Assembly: GCA_023974075.1 (NCBI GenBank)
Contig: CM043785.1
Location: 23,687,169-23,751,168, forward strand
DNA from: Chaenocephalus aceratus
Lineage: Eukaryota; Chordata; Actinopteri; Perciformes; Channichthyidae
Length of the DNA: 64,000 bases
Reading direction: 5' to 3'
Shown here: positions 37,301 to 50,700 of the stretch, piece by piece
Numbering within the stretch: the first letter of the stretch is position 1
How the letters are laid out: every line of letters begins with the position of its first letter
Notes under the pieces: model-generated
Seen by the model: only the letters and a program-made list of their open reading frames with translations
What the model was told of the DNA's origin: nothing
Databases searched by the model: none
Made by a program: the position numbers and the translations under genes

Positions 37301-40027
37301 TCAATATAAATGTGGACAAACGTTGCTACTCCGGCATGACATTAATAATAAATAGATGGATACATTATACAGTAGGTTGGCAGAAACAAAAGATGAATAC
37401 CGTACACTGATAACTGAAAAAGACACTTACCTTTAATTGATAACAGAGTTGAAGTCAAACAGCACATGTGGAAGAAGAAAGAGAACATACATTAGCATTT
37501 ATTTTTATTTCCCTAATGTTTTCACACAGATCAGATGAGAGATTATTTTCCTGCTGCATTGACAGCAGAGGACAAAATAAACACGGCTGTGATTGGGCCC
37601 AACAGTTAAATATTGTACCACGATTTAAAAAGATAAGTATTTGTGTGTTTGTCTCAGACGGAAGACTTCTCTGTGCCGTGTTAAGTACGGCTCTGTTGAC
37701 ACACGGAGGCTGAATCAGCATCGCCTCTTCAGACAAAGTTTATATGTATTTTTAAACATTTCACCCAGCAACGTGATGATAAGCTCGCAAAATGCACTCT
37801 GAATAGTCTATTTAATTTAACAATCCTTAAAACACTCACTACACCCTGCAGCATGCGAGCCCCCCGCAGCAGCTGAATGACTTTAAAGTTTGGGCAGACC
37901 TCAGTCACTGTTATAGTCCGTCAAAATGATTATTCTCTGTTAGGATCTGCATGACTTTAGAGAGACAAATTAAAGAATGAATGAAACATAGTTATGGCTT
38001 TTCGGACACAACAATACTTTTTGAAAAACGGTCAAAGATCAATTTGGAGTTTACAAGATAACATTGGCTATTCTGCATGTGGATAATGTAGTGCTTTGTA
38101 ATGCCATTAAAACAGGGTGTTGCTTTAGTTAGTCTTTAATTATGTATCTAATTAGTGTATCTGATATGGTAAACTTCTCTGGTTTAACACCCTACAAGCA
38201 ATGACACAATATATAATTGTATGGAACAGGATTATTAAGACATGCTATTTACAGTCTCTCAAATATCAAAGCCTGAAATGCCAGAACAAGATGCCTTCAA
38301 TGGCATGACTCACTGATTGACTAAAAATGGGCATACGCCTAGGTGTGATTACTGCAGTAGAAGAAGCTTCACTGTGACGTCAGTCTCAGACTTGTTCAAT
38401 ACATATTATAGAGGAAGACAAAGACAGGCATCTTTACACAATGTGAGAAGGAGGAAGTACACATGGGTACAACATAATTGGGTATTCTGCGGTTGTAGAC
38501 AATTCCCTCTAAATAATAACCTTTTGAGTGCTGACAAGAGACAGGTGGTGCAGCAAATGTAATTTCAGTGGATTTCACGAGTTCTGTTCTCCGTCCTGAG
38601 GAACATGTTGTGGCTTTCAACATTGCTTGGTTTCATTTTTTCATTCAATAAAGCTGTCCAAATAGCTAATCAACAAATGCATCTATTCATCACTTAGCTT
38701 CTGGAGACTGGTCTGAAAATGGCAAAGAAGGAAACTTTCTGAGCAGCGGGGTGCTGATTGAGAAATAAGCCATGATTTGTCAAGCAGAAAGGGACAAGCT
38801 CTCCCTGACAATCTCACCGTTCATTTTTCGACGGTCTAATAAAGAGAACTCACATTAGAAGCAATGGCCTGAATAAGGAATACGAAAATTAGAGTGTAAT
38901 CGAAATGAAACTAGACACATGACACATGAATAATGACAAAGGTACAAGGGAAGAAATTAGGTTTGGACAAATAAAAGATCCACATGCATGAGTGTGCATG
39001 TGCCTGTGTGTAACTGCATCATATCTGCAACTATCATAATATTTTAATGATCTGCCAATTACTTTTTCAATGGTCTTTATAGTCTCAGAAAAACTGTTTC
39101 CATGGTGAAATATAACATTTTACTAATAGTCTAAAATCGAATCATATACAGTTTAATATCACAAATGAAAAAGAAAATAATTAAGTTATCATGTTTGCTG
39201 GAACCAAAAAACATATGGTATAGATTGCCTACAAACTAACTGTTATTTTATTGATTTATACAACCAAATGGGTCAACATATTTTTAGGCATATGGAAATT
39301 GCATATAATAATGTCAAGGAACATTGTCTACATATGAAACATATCCTACTAGTTATTAGGCATAAGTATGCGCATGTATTACTTATCAGACTAATATAAC
39401 TATGAAAGTTAGAAAGTATCCAGCCTATGCAACAAAAAACAACTCAAATAGTCTGAAAAAGCCATTATGTATAAATATTCAGAATCACAGAGCTTTATTA
39501 TCCCCACACACTAATGGAGTTAGCTTTCATGTTTCACTTGTATCCGTCTGTTTCATGGGGCAAATACTTTTCAATGTTTGTTTTAAATGTAAATAGCCTA
39601 CTACCCTATGTGTACAAATACACATAGGCTACTTATAAATCCAACGACTTCATTCACCTTAGTGAGTTCACAGTATGTATTACTACCATGTGACCTGATG
39701 TCATGCTATCCCGTGGGGGAAGACACTGTCTATGCAACCACACAGGAGTTAACAAGAAATGATTAAGATCCCTCTCAGGCAGAGCACAGATTGTCTCCAC
39801 TGATTATATTCAAATTGTTATTCTTACCTTAGAACACTGGGCATCAGTGTTTTCGCAGCATGTCTGAAGTATTAAGCAGCCCATGCATCAATTAACAATA
39901 ATTGGGAGGAAAACGGAAAGATGTGAGACACTGTGAAAAAAAGCTGAGGAGCAATTTTGGCTGGGCCTCTGCAGCTCTAAATGAGGCTGGATCATTTGTA
40001 ACGGAGCCAGATCATTTGGTCTGATAT
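34316..40027. other. No gene recognised
   Basis: Open frames at 34788-35102 and 36644-37003 (104 and 119 codons) have no recognisable domain, composition bias or splice context. A short SINE/LINE-tail-like string is at 35205-35245, and a 10-bp palindrome (cctatgtgta) is at 39605-39628. Nothing else can be supported. Confidence 0.55.
35205..35245 (+). mobile_element. Possible retroelement tail remnant
   Basis: cttattgtaagtcgct is a string I associate with 3' regions of abundant teleost repeats. The following sequence has decayed, so the assignment is weak. Confidence 0.3.
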
Positions 40028-40930
40028 TAGGAATGATGACGTCATCCCGATAAACCCGATAAAAGTATTAATAGCCCCGATAATATACAATATATTTTTT
40101 GGGTAAAAAAAAAGAAAAAAATCCTGCGGTGTGGGTGGATTGGGATGAGGGGCGCTTGTTTTTTACTCGGCTCCTCCCGTTTTGCCAGTACTGTGTGGTG
40201 GTTTAGGAAGAGGGGAGTTTTTCACAAATCCAGCGCTCCCTAACTCATGCCTGGCTGTGACGTAAATGGTGTGCGGCCGTGAAGCCAGGACAGTAAACAA
40301 ACATGTCGTCAGTCGTATGGGACTATTTCAAAGTTTCAGAGTTAGATAGTTCGCTTGCTATTTGTATTAACAAATGCAATGCAGAAGTTCCACGAGGAGG
40401 GAAAAAGGCAACGAGCTATAATACTTCCAACCTGATTAGTCACCTGAAACATCGCCATTGCTACGATGGTGTGTTAAAAGCGTACGAAGACGCCTGCGCT
40501 GCTAAACTAGCGGCGAATCCAAAGCTAGCTGCAAATGCACCGGGGCTTTTACCTATCGACGAGGCTTTTGAAAAAGGCAAGAAGTTTGCCAGAGTAATGC
40601 CAGGTAATAGTTGTTTCCATTTCTTAATATGGACCACTCATTGTTCACTCATTGTTCAGGGAAACTCATTGACATTGACTGATTGACTCATATTGAACAA
40701 ATATGGTCACTTTGAAGAGTCAAAACTGTTCTTGGCTTTGTTTTGTTCAGAGTAGTAATGCTCATGTCATTTGCTCACTACTAGTCTTTTTTTTACCACC
40801 AGGTGTGCAAAAACTACAGGTACATTTAATATATATATATATATTATATTATTATCGGTTATCGGTATCGGTCTTGAGAAGCAGGAAGTTATCGGTATCG
40901 GTTTAAAAAAAACAATATCGTGCATCCCTA
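40028..40930 (+). mobile_element. Collapsed hAT-family DNA transposon
   Basis: The right end, 40913-40930, reads caatatcgtgcatcccta, the reverse of a TAGGGATGCACGATATTG-type hAT terminus. It is preceded by the 'ttatcggtatcggt' strings typical of subterminal hAT DNA. The left side has cccgataaacccgataaaag and a possible degraded terminus, taggaatgatga, at 40028. Between them lies one BED zinc-finger exon (40303-40603). The DDE and dimerisation regions of a hAT transposase are absent, so the element is an internal-deletion derivative. No 8-bp duplication can be recognised. Confidence 0.7.
40303..40603 (+). pseudogene. hAT transposase N-terminal exon (BED zinc finger), remainder deleted
   Basis: The start MSSVVWDYFKVSELDSSLA fits the aromatic lead-in of a BED domain (W6, Y8, F9). 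The likely metal ligands are C21, C25, H47 and H52, with KKATSYNTSNLISHLKHRH around the histidines. BED fingers bind DNA and are usual at the N terminus of hAT transposases and ZBED proteins. The cysteine spacing is C-x3-C (CINKC) rather than the usual C-x2-C. The exon ends at 40603 with donor cag|gtaata. An alanine/lysine-rich segment (residues about 68-85) follows the finger. The catalytic exons are missing downstream, where the element's right end begins within 300 bp. ATG at 40303 follows the GC-rich 5' region and is the natural start. Confidence 0.75.
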
Positions 40931-41537
40931 GTTATGATGCAGTTATACTCACACTGCCACACCCTCCCCTCTCCTGTACCACTTCTTCTCTCACTCTCAT
41001 GTCAGTGATATTGACTACACAGCAAAGTACAATGACATCAAATGGAATATGGCTTTGGATCTGGGTAGGATCGGATGCTTTCTGCCACTCCTTTCACATT
41101 TTCCTGTCAAACATCAATCACTGGGCGTCGCTTTAAGGTCAATATGAAGAATCAATAAGTCTCATATTACAGCTACTTCCCTCTCGCTGCTATTTTAATA
41201 CAGAGTTGTGTTTTATTTATGTATGACTGTTGTGGGCCAAAACGATAACAGTGTGCAGTTTCATCCAGTTTGTTATGCTTCAAGTTTGAGACATCGGTTA
41301 TCATGGTTTCATTTCAGGCAGCGCATGTATTTATAACTAGATTGTTCATTCTTCATTTATTTGAACATGGCTTTTCACTGTCTCTCATTCAAGAATTTTC
41401 AAAATATAGATTTTTAACTACCACAGAGAAAAAACATCTATAGTGTATGCTTGTATCTGCATCAATGTTTAATGTATGATCTGGTGGAGGCCTCAGACAC
41501 CCTACCTCTCAAGAAATACACACACACACACACACGC

Positions 41538-41580
<43 letters not shown>

Positions 41581-43324
41581 TAAATAAACATATTCTGAAT
41601 TCAGCTTCTTAAAGGAATAACTTCTGTGCTCAAATCCATCAGAGCCTAAACAGAGTTAAAGCTTCTCTTCCTGCTTGCAATGACAGTTCTGCCAGCCAGA
41701 ACACACACTTTATGAAGGCCATGGTAATTCCACTCTCACTTTACCAAAAGATTCTCCTAACGGGAACGCTCTTGGCACAGATGTCACACAACGGCATGTA
41801 CAATTCAGCAGGTGGGTGTGAGATAATCAATAGCACCATCTAAAGGAAATGTAGACAAAAGCATCAATTGTAAATAAATGCATCCATATTCTATTACACT
41901 ATTTGTGTGGATCATCCGAGGAAAATTACTGTAGAGTCCCATATAATAGACATGTTCTGTCATAAAATACTTTTAACATTTCACAGGGTGCACAACATTT
42001 AAATAAAATATGTTTGTCCACTTTAAATTAGAAAAGTCATTGTAGATCAATTAATATGGCACAACAGTGGTTTACAATGTTTAAATTAGGATGATAATTT
42101 ACAGGATTTTTAATTGACCGTGCCCTTGAACATACCATTAACAAATGATGATGAAGTGAAGTCAAAGCATTTTTTTATAGCAACCAGCAACTTGAAAATT
42201 ACAATTGTTTAAAAGTGAAACTGAATACTTTGATATTCATTACATTTTGAACAGCTTAGTTGTTCTAAGTGGGAGCATGACATCAGTCTACCATCTCCTT
42301 CAAGATCTATTAAACAACGCACATCATAACTTTGAGTTATTGCTTTAGCTGTACCCATGTTTCATGATAAATCTCTTGTTGAAGGTGTCTCTGGAGAGCC
42401 CTTGGTTAGGATGTCAGAGGCTGTACGGACAGGAACTGTAATGGAAAGGATGCGATTTATGGATGCACGCTTAGTAGACAAACAACCCATGGAACTACCT
42501 CATGACTCTGTATATTATTTTTTTTAACAACACCTATGTGTGATGTTAGGAGAAGAAAAAAGCAGCTGGGTGTTTGTCCAAGGAGATGTCGATTGTTCAG
42601 AGGTGAGAATAGGGCAAGCAGAGCGCTATTATTTACTCCTGACTGTTTACCTGTGGCAGAGCGATTCAAGCGGAGGGGTTAATAACTTGGTGTGACCTCA
42701 GATCAACAATAACAGCCCACTTTCCGTCTCTCTTACTTTACTGTTCTACACTTAACTGTCCTTTCAAATAGATAAAAATAGTGATTAGAATAATGAAAGC
42801 TGTTTTCTAATAATCATGAGGCCAAAACATCAGTTTTCAACTGATGTCACACAAAATATACATGTTTTATTGTTATATAACTTCCTTTAATACAGTGAAC
42901 GTTGTGGAAGAATGTTTAATATTTGTTAATTTTGTATGATCAATCTGATTTTCTCCACGAAGGTGAAAACAATTGATGGGTAATTTCAGGCATTATACAC
43001 TTCAAAGGGTCCTACACTGAAAGCACAGCTGTGGCTCCGACAATACGTCTCTAGGTTGAATTATAAAGTCTATAATGCAATGCTGACCCATTATAAGCAC
43101 TTATAACTTACATTTAGAAACAAGAAGGTCAAGTACTGCCATTCAGAGTATTTTTGCGGAAGCATTTAGGAAATAAGAGTAATAAGTGTAGGAGGTGTTA
43201 ATGGATACCCAATAGGATTTGTATTGAAAACCCTTCTTTTGGGTCAGAAAAAAGACTAATTCCAACAATGTTCACTCAACCTGACTGAAAAACAGAAGGA
43301 CATCTATTATCAGAGCACGCATTC
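40931..43324. other. No gene recognised; CA microsatellite
   Basis: Contains (CA)n at 41518-41578. Other frames are short and without features. Confidence 0.6.
41518..41578. repeat. (CA)n microsatellite
   Basis: About 30 CA units with two CG-containing interruptions. Confidence 0.95.
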
Positions 43325-45229
43325 AGCTTTGCCTCTGGTTCTTTGTAATGTCCTCAACTCTATCATTAATCCATGTGATGTTTTTTCAATTGTGCAATTT
43401 ACTCTCTGTGATAAGTTTCTTACATCTGCTCTTAGGCTAGCCCACACAAGTGCCACGCCAGATCCTGCTCCTTTTCTGTGCCCTGCTATCCTCGACCACT
43501 TTGAGCCTGTATCCCTCTCTTCTCTCTCGGATGTAGTCAAGCACCTGCGGCCGACAAAACTGCACCTCAGATAGCATTCCCTCTCGCCTTCTCAGAGATG
43601 TTTTCGATTCAGTTGGAGCAAGTATTTTATTACTTATAAACACCTCTCTTAGCTCAGGATGTGTCCCAGCAGCCTTCAAACATGCCGTGGTGCAGCCACT
43701 ACTTAAAAATAAAAATCTCGACCCCTCCATTCTCACAGATTTTAGGCCCATCTCAGCTACCTTTTTTATCTAAAGTCCTGAAACGAGTAGTCTATGCCCA
43801 GCTGCAGTCTTTTTTAACCACGCATGGCATTCATGAACAGTTTCAGTCTGGCTTCAAACCCATGCACAGTACTGAAACAGCCCTTTTAAGAGTTTTTAAT
43901 GATCTGCTCCTAGCGGCCGACTCAGGTAGCCCAGCTTTCCTGGTGCTGTTAGACCTGACAGCTGCCTTCGACACTCTGGACCATAGCATCCTGTTGTCAC
44001 GACTTGAACAGTCCACAGGCATCACAGGCTCTGCCCTTGCATGGTTCAGGTCCTACCTGACAGACCGCAGCTTCTCAGTGCAGCAAGGTGCCTTCTCCTC
44101 TGCCAAAGCCCCTCTTACCTGTGGGGTTCCCCAAGGCTCTATTCTGGGCCCCATCCTTTTTCTACTGTACATACTGCCCCTAGGTTCAATTCTCACAAAA
44201 CACAACATCCCCTTCCATTGTTATGCCGATGATGTACAGATCTATCTGCCTCTCAATTCTAATGTCAACTCATTACAGCTATTGATGGACTGCTTGACAG
44301 AGATCAAATCCTGGCTGAGCCAAAATGTCCTCAACCTCAACGAGAGCAAGACCGAGGTCATCTTTTTTGGACCCCAACTTCCAGCCTCTCCAGTTGATAT
44401 TCTGGTCTCCCTCAATAAAAATATCCTCCCCTCTGTCATGAACCTTGAAGTGACCTTCAATAGCGCTTTTAAATGTGATAAGCAGGTCAGCACCGTAGTC
44501 AAAACCTGCTTTTTTTAAATATGACTATTGGCCAAGACTAAGTCGTTTTTATCTTTTAAATACCTAGAAAGGGTTATTAATGCCTTTGTAACCACAAGGC
44601 TGGATTATTGCAATGCTCTATATGTGGGTATGGACCAGGCGTCAATTAGACGCCTGCAGCTAGTGCAGAACGCAGCTGCGCGTCTTCTTACTGGCCACAA
44701 AAAGCGTCACCACATCACCCCAATTATGGCCTCATTGCACTGGCTTCCAATTAGGTTCCGAATTGATTTTAAACTCCTTTTATTTGTTTTTAAAGCACTA
44801 AATGGGCTGGATACGGCTCATATAGCAGAACTCCTCCATCGCTACACCCCAGCCAGAGCTTTAAGGTCTGCTGACCAGCTGCTGCTGGTAGTGCCCAAGA
44901 CCAGGCTCAAAACCCGAGGGCACCGAGCCTTCGCAGCAGCTGGCCCTAGGCTCTGGAACACTCTGCCCCTCCATATGAGGTCAGCCCAGACCCTAGGGGT
45001 TTTTATATCAACACTAAAAACTCACTTCTTCTCCCTGGCCTTCTAGTCAGAGCGGAGCATGACTCATGACATTTCCCTGTGTTTGATTTTTATATTTGCT
45101 GTTGTAATTTACTGTATTCTGTTTGCGATTGTAGTAATGTGTTATTTATTATTTGCATGTACAGCACTTTGGCTCGACCAAAACCCTTTTTTTAAATGTG
45201 CTATATAAATAAAACCTGATTTGATTTGG
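43325..45229 (+). mobile_element. 5'-truncated L2-type LINE
   Basis: The copy starts in the linker between endonuclease and reverse transcriptase, carries most of the RT and C-terminal region, and ends in GTGCTATATAAAT (45198-45210) plus a tail with ttgatt repeats (cctgatttgatttgg). The endonuclease and any first ORF are missing, the usual outcome of target-primed reverse transcription. No flanking duplication was found by eye. Confidence 0.85.
43329..45046 (+). pseudogene. Reverse transcriptase and C-terminal region of the L2-type LINE (decayed)
   Basis: Non-LTR reverse transcriptase, which copies the element's RNA at a nicked target. Conserved blocks in order: FEPVSLSSLSDVVKHLRP (about 43500), SSGCVPAAFKHAVVQPLL (about 43650), LPFLSKVLKRVV, FQSGFKPMHSTETALL, LLDLTAAFDTLDHSILL, CGVPQGSILGP (about 44120) and the catalytic YADD (codons 44221-44232, within FHCYADDVQIY). 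A C-terminal domain with RLDYCNALY and RAFAAAGPRLWNTLP follows. The reading frame changes at about 43570 and 43753, and two stops (44516 and 44522) interrupt the frame before LAKTKSFL. The stops are consistent with C-to-T changes at glutamine and arginine codons. The catalytic core is intact, but the protein cannot be made whole. Confidence 0.88.
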
Positions 45230-45549
45230 TAGTTATCAAACTATGATATACTGTACATTTCATGTATTGTGTTGTTGGAATTGCCTGTGTCAAATCTGAA
45301 ACACTCTTGACTTTAACCTTGAACTCTAAATAAGAACATGTTACAGAAAACATAATGGCCTATTTTACAGCTCATGCTTTTGTTCTTACATGTTTGCAAC
45401 ATAAGAGTGATGTCAAGTGGCACAGCTGAGTGCATCTTTAATTTGATGTGATGGCACAGCCCAACTTAGTATGCTTTTGACATGCAACTGAACTTGCAAG
45501 TCCACATCTTGCAAGATTTCTAATTGGCTGTAGAAACAGTAGAATATAA

Positions 45550-45730
45550 ATTAAAGAAAGAAAGAAAATGACCCAGAAAATGATGCAGAATATGACGACG
45601 AAAAAGAAAAAAAGAAGGCGATGATGAAGAAGAAGAACAAGAAGAGGAATATGGTAAAGAACAAGAAGACCCGTTGAAGAAGAAGAAGAAAAATGGAGAA
45701 GAAAAAGAAGACGACAACGAAGAAGAGGCA
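45550..45730. repeat. Purine-rich (GAA/AAG) low-complexity tract
   Basis: About 180 bp that is nearly all A/G on the plus strand, made of degenerate gaagaagaa units with occasional gacgac. The long minus-strand frame here is a by-product (poly-Ser/Phe). Confidence 0.85.
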
Positions 45731-47682
45731 TGTTCAAATAATTGGCGTAAGTTAGCACAAATTTAAATTGAACCCTTGTATTTGTGGTGAGTTTGCCTCT
45801 CATACTTTGATTTAATTATGTAATTACTTAACAGCAACTTCGAATTATTCTTTTGATTAGGGAGAACTGTACTGGGCTGGATGGATGATTGACCCCCATA
45901 TTATTATGCAGAAGTGATAGTGTATGAGTACCAGTGTCGGTTAAATACACCTTTCTGACCAACAATCCAGCCGGGTCGCTTTTGCATGCTGTTTCTGACT
46001 TTCAGAATGTGCTGTGTGTTCCTGAATCTTTGAATTATGCATGCTTCATCATGATGACATTACATTAACTCTGCACTTATGTAAATGTCATCTCGAAGAG
46101 TCATGTAAAGACAATAGTATATGTTCTATTACTTTTGATGGCAACGTTTTCTTCTGCTTCAGGCTCTTCATGGATTGGATAATTATCTTCAGAAACACAA
46201 TATAAATTCTACATACAGGCACATTAGAGTGCCTGCTTTTTGCTGCATATTTTGGTGCTGAAACTTCCCATGGCTTTCCTGAAACTGAAGCACATTTATT
46301 TATTTTGTCTGGCCTCTTTTTTATTATGGTAAGGCATTTGTCTGCTCTGTGACAGCTGTAATGTTCTATCATGATGTTTCTTCACACAATGCATTAACAG
46401 TAAGCTACTCAATTACATTTATTTATAAAACATGACTTGTCACTGCCATGCAGAGAGGATCTAGCAATAGCATGTTACTGTGCATTTATGAGAAGATGAT
46501 GTGCAATTTAGCCAAGAACGCTAGTATCTGGACAGCCTTACCTGCTAACAGCCTACATAATAAGCCCCACACCTAAGAGAAGACCGTAGCTTTGGCCAAA
46601 TAACTGAACCTGGCTAATAGCCTCAATTTTAGCAATACGAATGGACTGAATTGGTTCTTAAAAATTGAAAATGTAGGAAACATTTATCACAGCGTGAATC
46701 AGTTGAACATGTGACATAGTGACAGACAGCCTGTGCATTTTTTATGGCCTGCCGCAGTTGAACAATAACCTGCTGTTTTATTTACTTACATGCATGCACA
46801 CGTATTCAGGACATGATTAATTCATTACTATAGCATTGTCCTTATATGCTTTCTGTATGCATCAATACTTTAGTCAACTTGGAACATCTACAAACCTTAA
46901 GAGTTGTACTTATCAGTTCTTATCTCATGATGATTGTGCATTAACACCATGTGTATGTACTGAGGTCAGACATGTCCATAGATGCAATGCAAACCAATGA
47001 TGAGACTTTTCAGTAAAACTAAGCATTAGCTGACACATTCTCTTTGATATATAGGGCACAGGAGGGTGTTTACTAATCTCTACAGGAGAAGCTCTCCATA
47101 ACCAGCTGATAGCTAAAAAATGCAAGAGAACTAAAAATATCAAACTTCCCCCAATGTTTATTTTAAGCATGACTCATCTATTTTAATAGATGAAAAAACC
47201 ATTTATCTGAATGCCCAGGGGATTCCGGCACATCCTGCTTTAACTAGTAGCATGCGTATTAATAAAGTATTGTTTAATTGTGCATTATTTCCACAATTAG
47301 GAAGGTGAGACTTATTCATTCCACCCCAGAGCAGTAAGCAGCATTTTAATTTAAAAAATAACGACAATGCTCCACTTCACAATGCTTGCATTTGATGCCT
47401 CATATTGCTAATGAAGTTAGTGCTGTAATTAATGAGATAAGCAAAAGAGACTTTTGAAGAGGCTTGCATGTGTGACTGTGTCTGAGGGCGCTGTGGGCCC
47501 ATCTGTAAGAAGGCTGCAGCCTTGAGGTGAGTGATCACCCACAGGGTGTTTATATGAGAGCGGCCTTCTTCAAGCCATTAATTAGATATCTTCTCTACTT
47601 GCACTAACCCCAAGGTAGGTCACAGGAACTGCAGCTTCTCCCTGACCCAATGTCGGTTCCTCTCCAGCAGCTCCTTGTTTCA

Positions 47683-47704
47683 CCCCCCCCCCCCCCCCCC
47701 CCCC
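47683..47704. repeat. Poly-C tract (22 C)
   Basis: Twenty-two consecutive C. Confidence 0.95.
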
Positions 47705-50700
47705 TCCTTCCTTGCTCCCCTGGCATCCGATCTCTCCCATTCTCTGCTTACCCATGGCCCTTGTTTGGCTCAAGGCTCTCTGGGTTGTAGAGGACTCTGG
47801 CCTATTCTCAGTGACATGTCCTATGGCAAAACAAGGCAGTGAGCTGCAGGCTCCAGCATATAATACACACAAAGTTAATTTAGTATACAAGTAATGTGCT
47901 CAAGCCTGATGAAATCAACATGACACAATTATGGACATATTATATTGGATATTCAAAAGAGCTCTGCCTATGATACAAAAACAGTCTGCCGGTAATGAAT
48001 GTATTATATTTATAGCAATAGCTTTCATGTGCAAATACTTAATAAGCTTGATTTAAACAATGTACAGGGGTCAAAAAAATGTGTATATTGCAAACAGATA
48101 GATAAACATGCTATAAATGATGCTGTGTGTCAACCTTAGACATGTAATGTCAAGGTAAACTGTGTTACATGTAGCAACTGTTGCTAAAAAATACAGTATT
48201 AACTAAGCACCATTTGCAGTATAAAATTCTTAGCACCTTATCACATACATAAATATAACATTGTTCGTATCTGTAACTAATAGAACACTAAATGTAAGTG
48301 TAGTTTATCCATTGGTTAATGTCAGACAACTTACAATTCTTAAGGCTACAGGAAGACCAAGATGGCTGTATAATTAAATAATACAAATATGACAAATAAC
48401 TACATATATAGAAACAATGACACTATACACAGTATCAAACACTCTCACCTTCACACCATTACTTTGTGCTGTACTGAACCACCGTGCCTACCTCACCATT
48501 TGTCATTGCATCTGAAATGCGGATTTCCTTTTCACAATCAATGTCAATGGGAAACTGGAAGATGGAAAAAAAAAATCGTCTTTGTTGAGCTTTCCTTTAT
48601 ATTCCACTAATCGGTTTTCAAGGTAAAGGGTTCATATATGCATAACTATATGTAAATACATGCACAAAGCAAACTTGTCCCCTTATAGGGTTGGCTTAAT
48701 CCTCTCCACTCAGTATGCACTGTAACTCCAGAGCTGCCCACAGGGGAGAATAATTGATGTCCCACTGTATCTGCCTCAGAGGTAGCATGTACGGATTACT
48801 ACAACAGCGTTTTGCATGGGTGCAGAGAGATGAGGGGGAGCAGGCATGATAACAGCGTTAAGTGAGGAAACTAGATTGATATGCAGTGTAAACCATGAGG
48901 GCTCTTTTTGGGGATTTTTGTAATTGTGTATGTAAGTGTGACTCTTATGTGTGTTCTGAATAAATGCATCAGATAATTTGTCTTATATAATTTGCCTTAT
49001 ATTTGCAAGGCTCACATTAAGCTGTTAACTAAGAAAGAAGCCTTGCGTTTTTCCAGTTGTTCACAGGATTTGAAGAATAATGTATCACTTCTGCAACTAT
49101 TATGAGTGTAGCGGCTAGAAAATGACAGAATGGGATTGACAATAATGTGAAATCAAGTTGCTTATAATCTCAAAAAGTCTAAATGGATTTATATTGGGAC
49201 ATGTTTGCTTTTTAGAAACAGGAAACAACTAATTATACATTTATTTTCATTATATATATTTACTTTTAAAATACTGGGATTCCAAACAGATTGACTACCC
49301 TCAAATCACCATGTCATTATTTAAATGTGTGACACCTGTGAAACGTGGGTGTTCCATTCAAATGTTTTTCTAACACGTTGTACTTATTGTGTGTGTTTGT
49401 GTCTGTGACTGCACTGTCCAAGTTGTAATAGTGAATACATTTTAAGTAATTGTTGCTGTTGCAAAATATAGCCTGCTTTCAACCAGAGTCGGTAAATAAA
49501 AGGGGCTTAACAAAGCCCAGGAAGCAGTTTTAAATAAACTGGAATAAAACATGATGAAACTAAGTTGCTGAGATGGGTTTCAGACTTTTTTTTAAATACC
49601 TCTAGACTAGTCGATCAGATGTAACGGTGTAGTCAAGCCTGGTGGGGTAATCAATCAGTGTGCCCATCATATGCCAATGTGAATACAATTATTTAGACTG
49701 CAGGGAAATCGAAAACCCATTTTGTAATTATGTCAGTTTTTAATGGATATATCCTTCCAACTCTACTGAGAGAATACTCCAAACTAAAGGGTAAGCACTG
49801 CTGACTCTATTCGTATCACTGCTTTGTGGTTTCAAGTTGTTGATCCAACATTCACCTAGTCATATAGTACACACATGCTATTCATTTTGCAGTAATACAT
49901 ATTTAATACATACTGTATGTATAAGTCAAATAATATATTCAATATAAGGCCACACATTTACAACCAGGCAAAGACAACATATTTGTTCTTCTATGTAACT
50001 TATCTTTCCACACACCTGATAATGATAATGTATGTTACAAAACACAAGTGTTATGTTTACACTGTTAAACAAGAGGCACTAGAACTCTCCTGGGGAAAAC
50101 AACGCCTACTCTACATCCTGCACTTTTCTACTGGCATTTCATAAGGGAAATATGTACAGTGATTATGAATACAGTACAAAGAGTCTTTTTATGTGTCCTT
50201 AAGTTGAAAAAATATGGAATTTGGACACCCAAAGCTTTGATCTTGTTCTTTATTATCTAATGCAGAAGATAGCAACAAATATTTCTACCAGCTTTTTGGT
50301 TTTTGGTAAATTCTCTTATTGAAGTCCTTATTTTTGAACCAATTTGTTCTCCTGTTTACCAATGTATCACCTTTTGTGAACTTTTCAAAAATGTTGGTGA
50401 AGTTGAAAATATGTATGTACTGTAGTTAAACACAAAAACAAGTGTACATGTAAAAATAAGTACAGTCCGGTTTCTATACATCCGTGGGCTGAAGTCAAGT
50501 GGATTTGTTCAACCTGTGTGTTGGTATTACACAGTTTGCTGTGAGCCATTGATGGGGACTAGTATAACACACACTATAACACTAGTAGTAAGTGAGGCTG
50601 TAAAGCCATGCATAATATAATCCAAGCTTAAACTTAAATGTAATCAAGACAGACCTAGATTTGTGTTGAACCATGTACAGTAAGCCATACTCACAGGATA

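Noticed and set aside
44242..44502. Minus-strand frames inside the LINE reverse transcriptase (also 43437-43751 and 43843-44025)
   Set aside because: Antisense shadows of the plus-strand coding region.
45438..45803. 121-codon minus-strand frame rich in Ser/Phe/Leu
   Set aside because: Translation of a homopyrimidine tract; no protein evidence.
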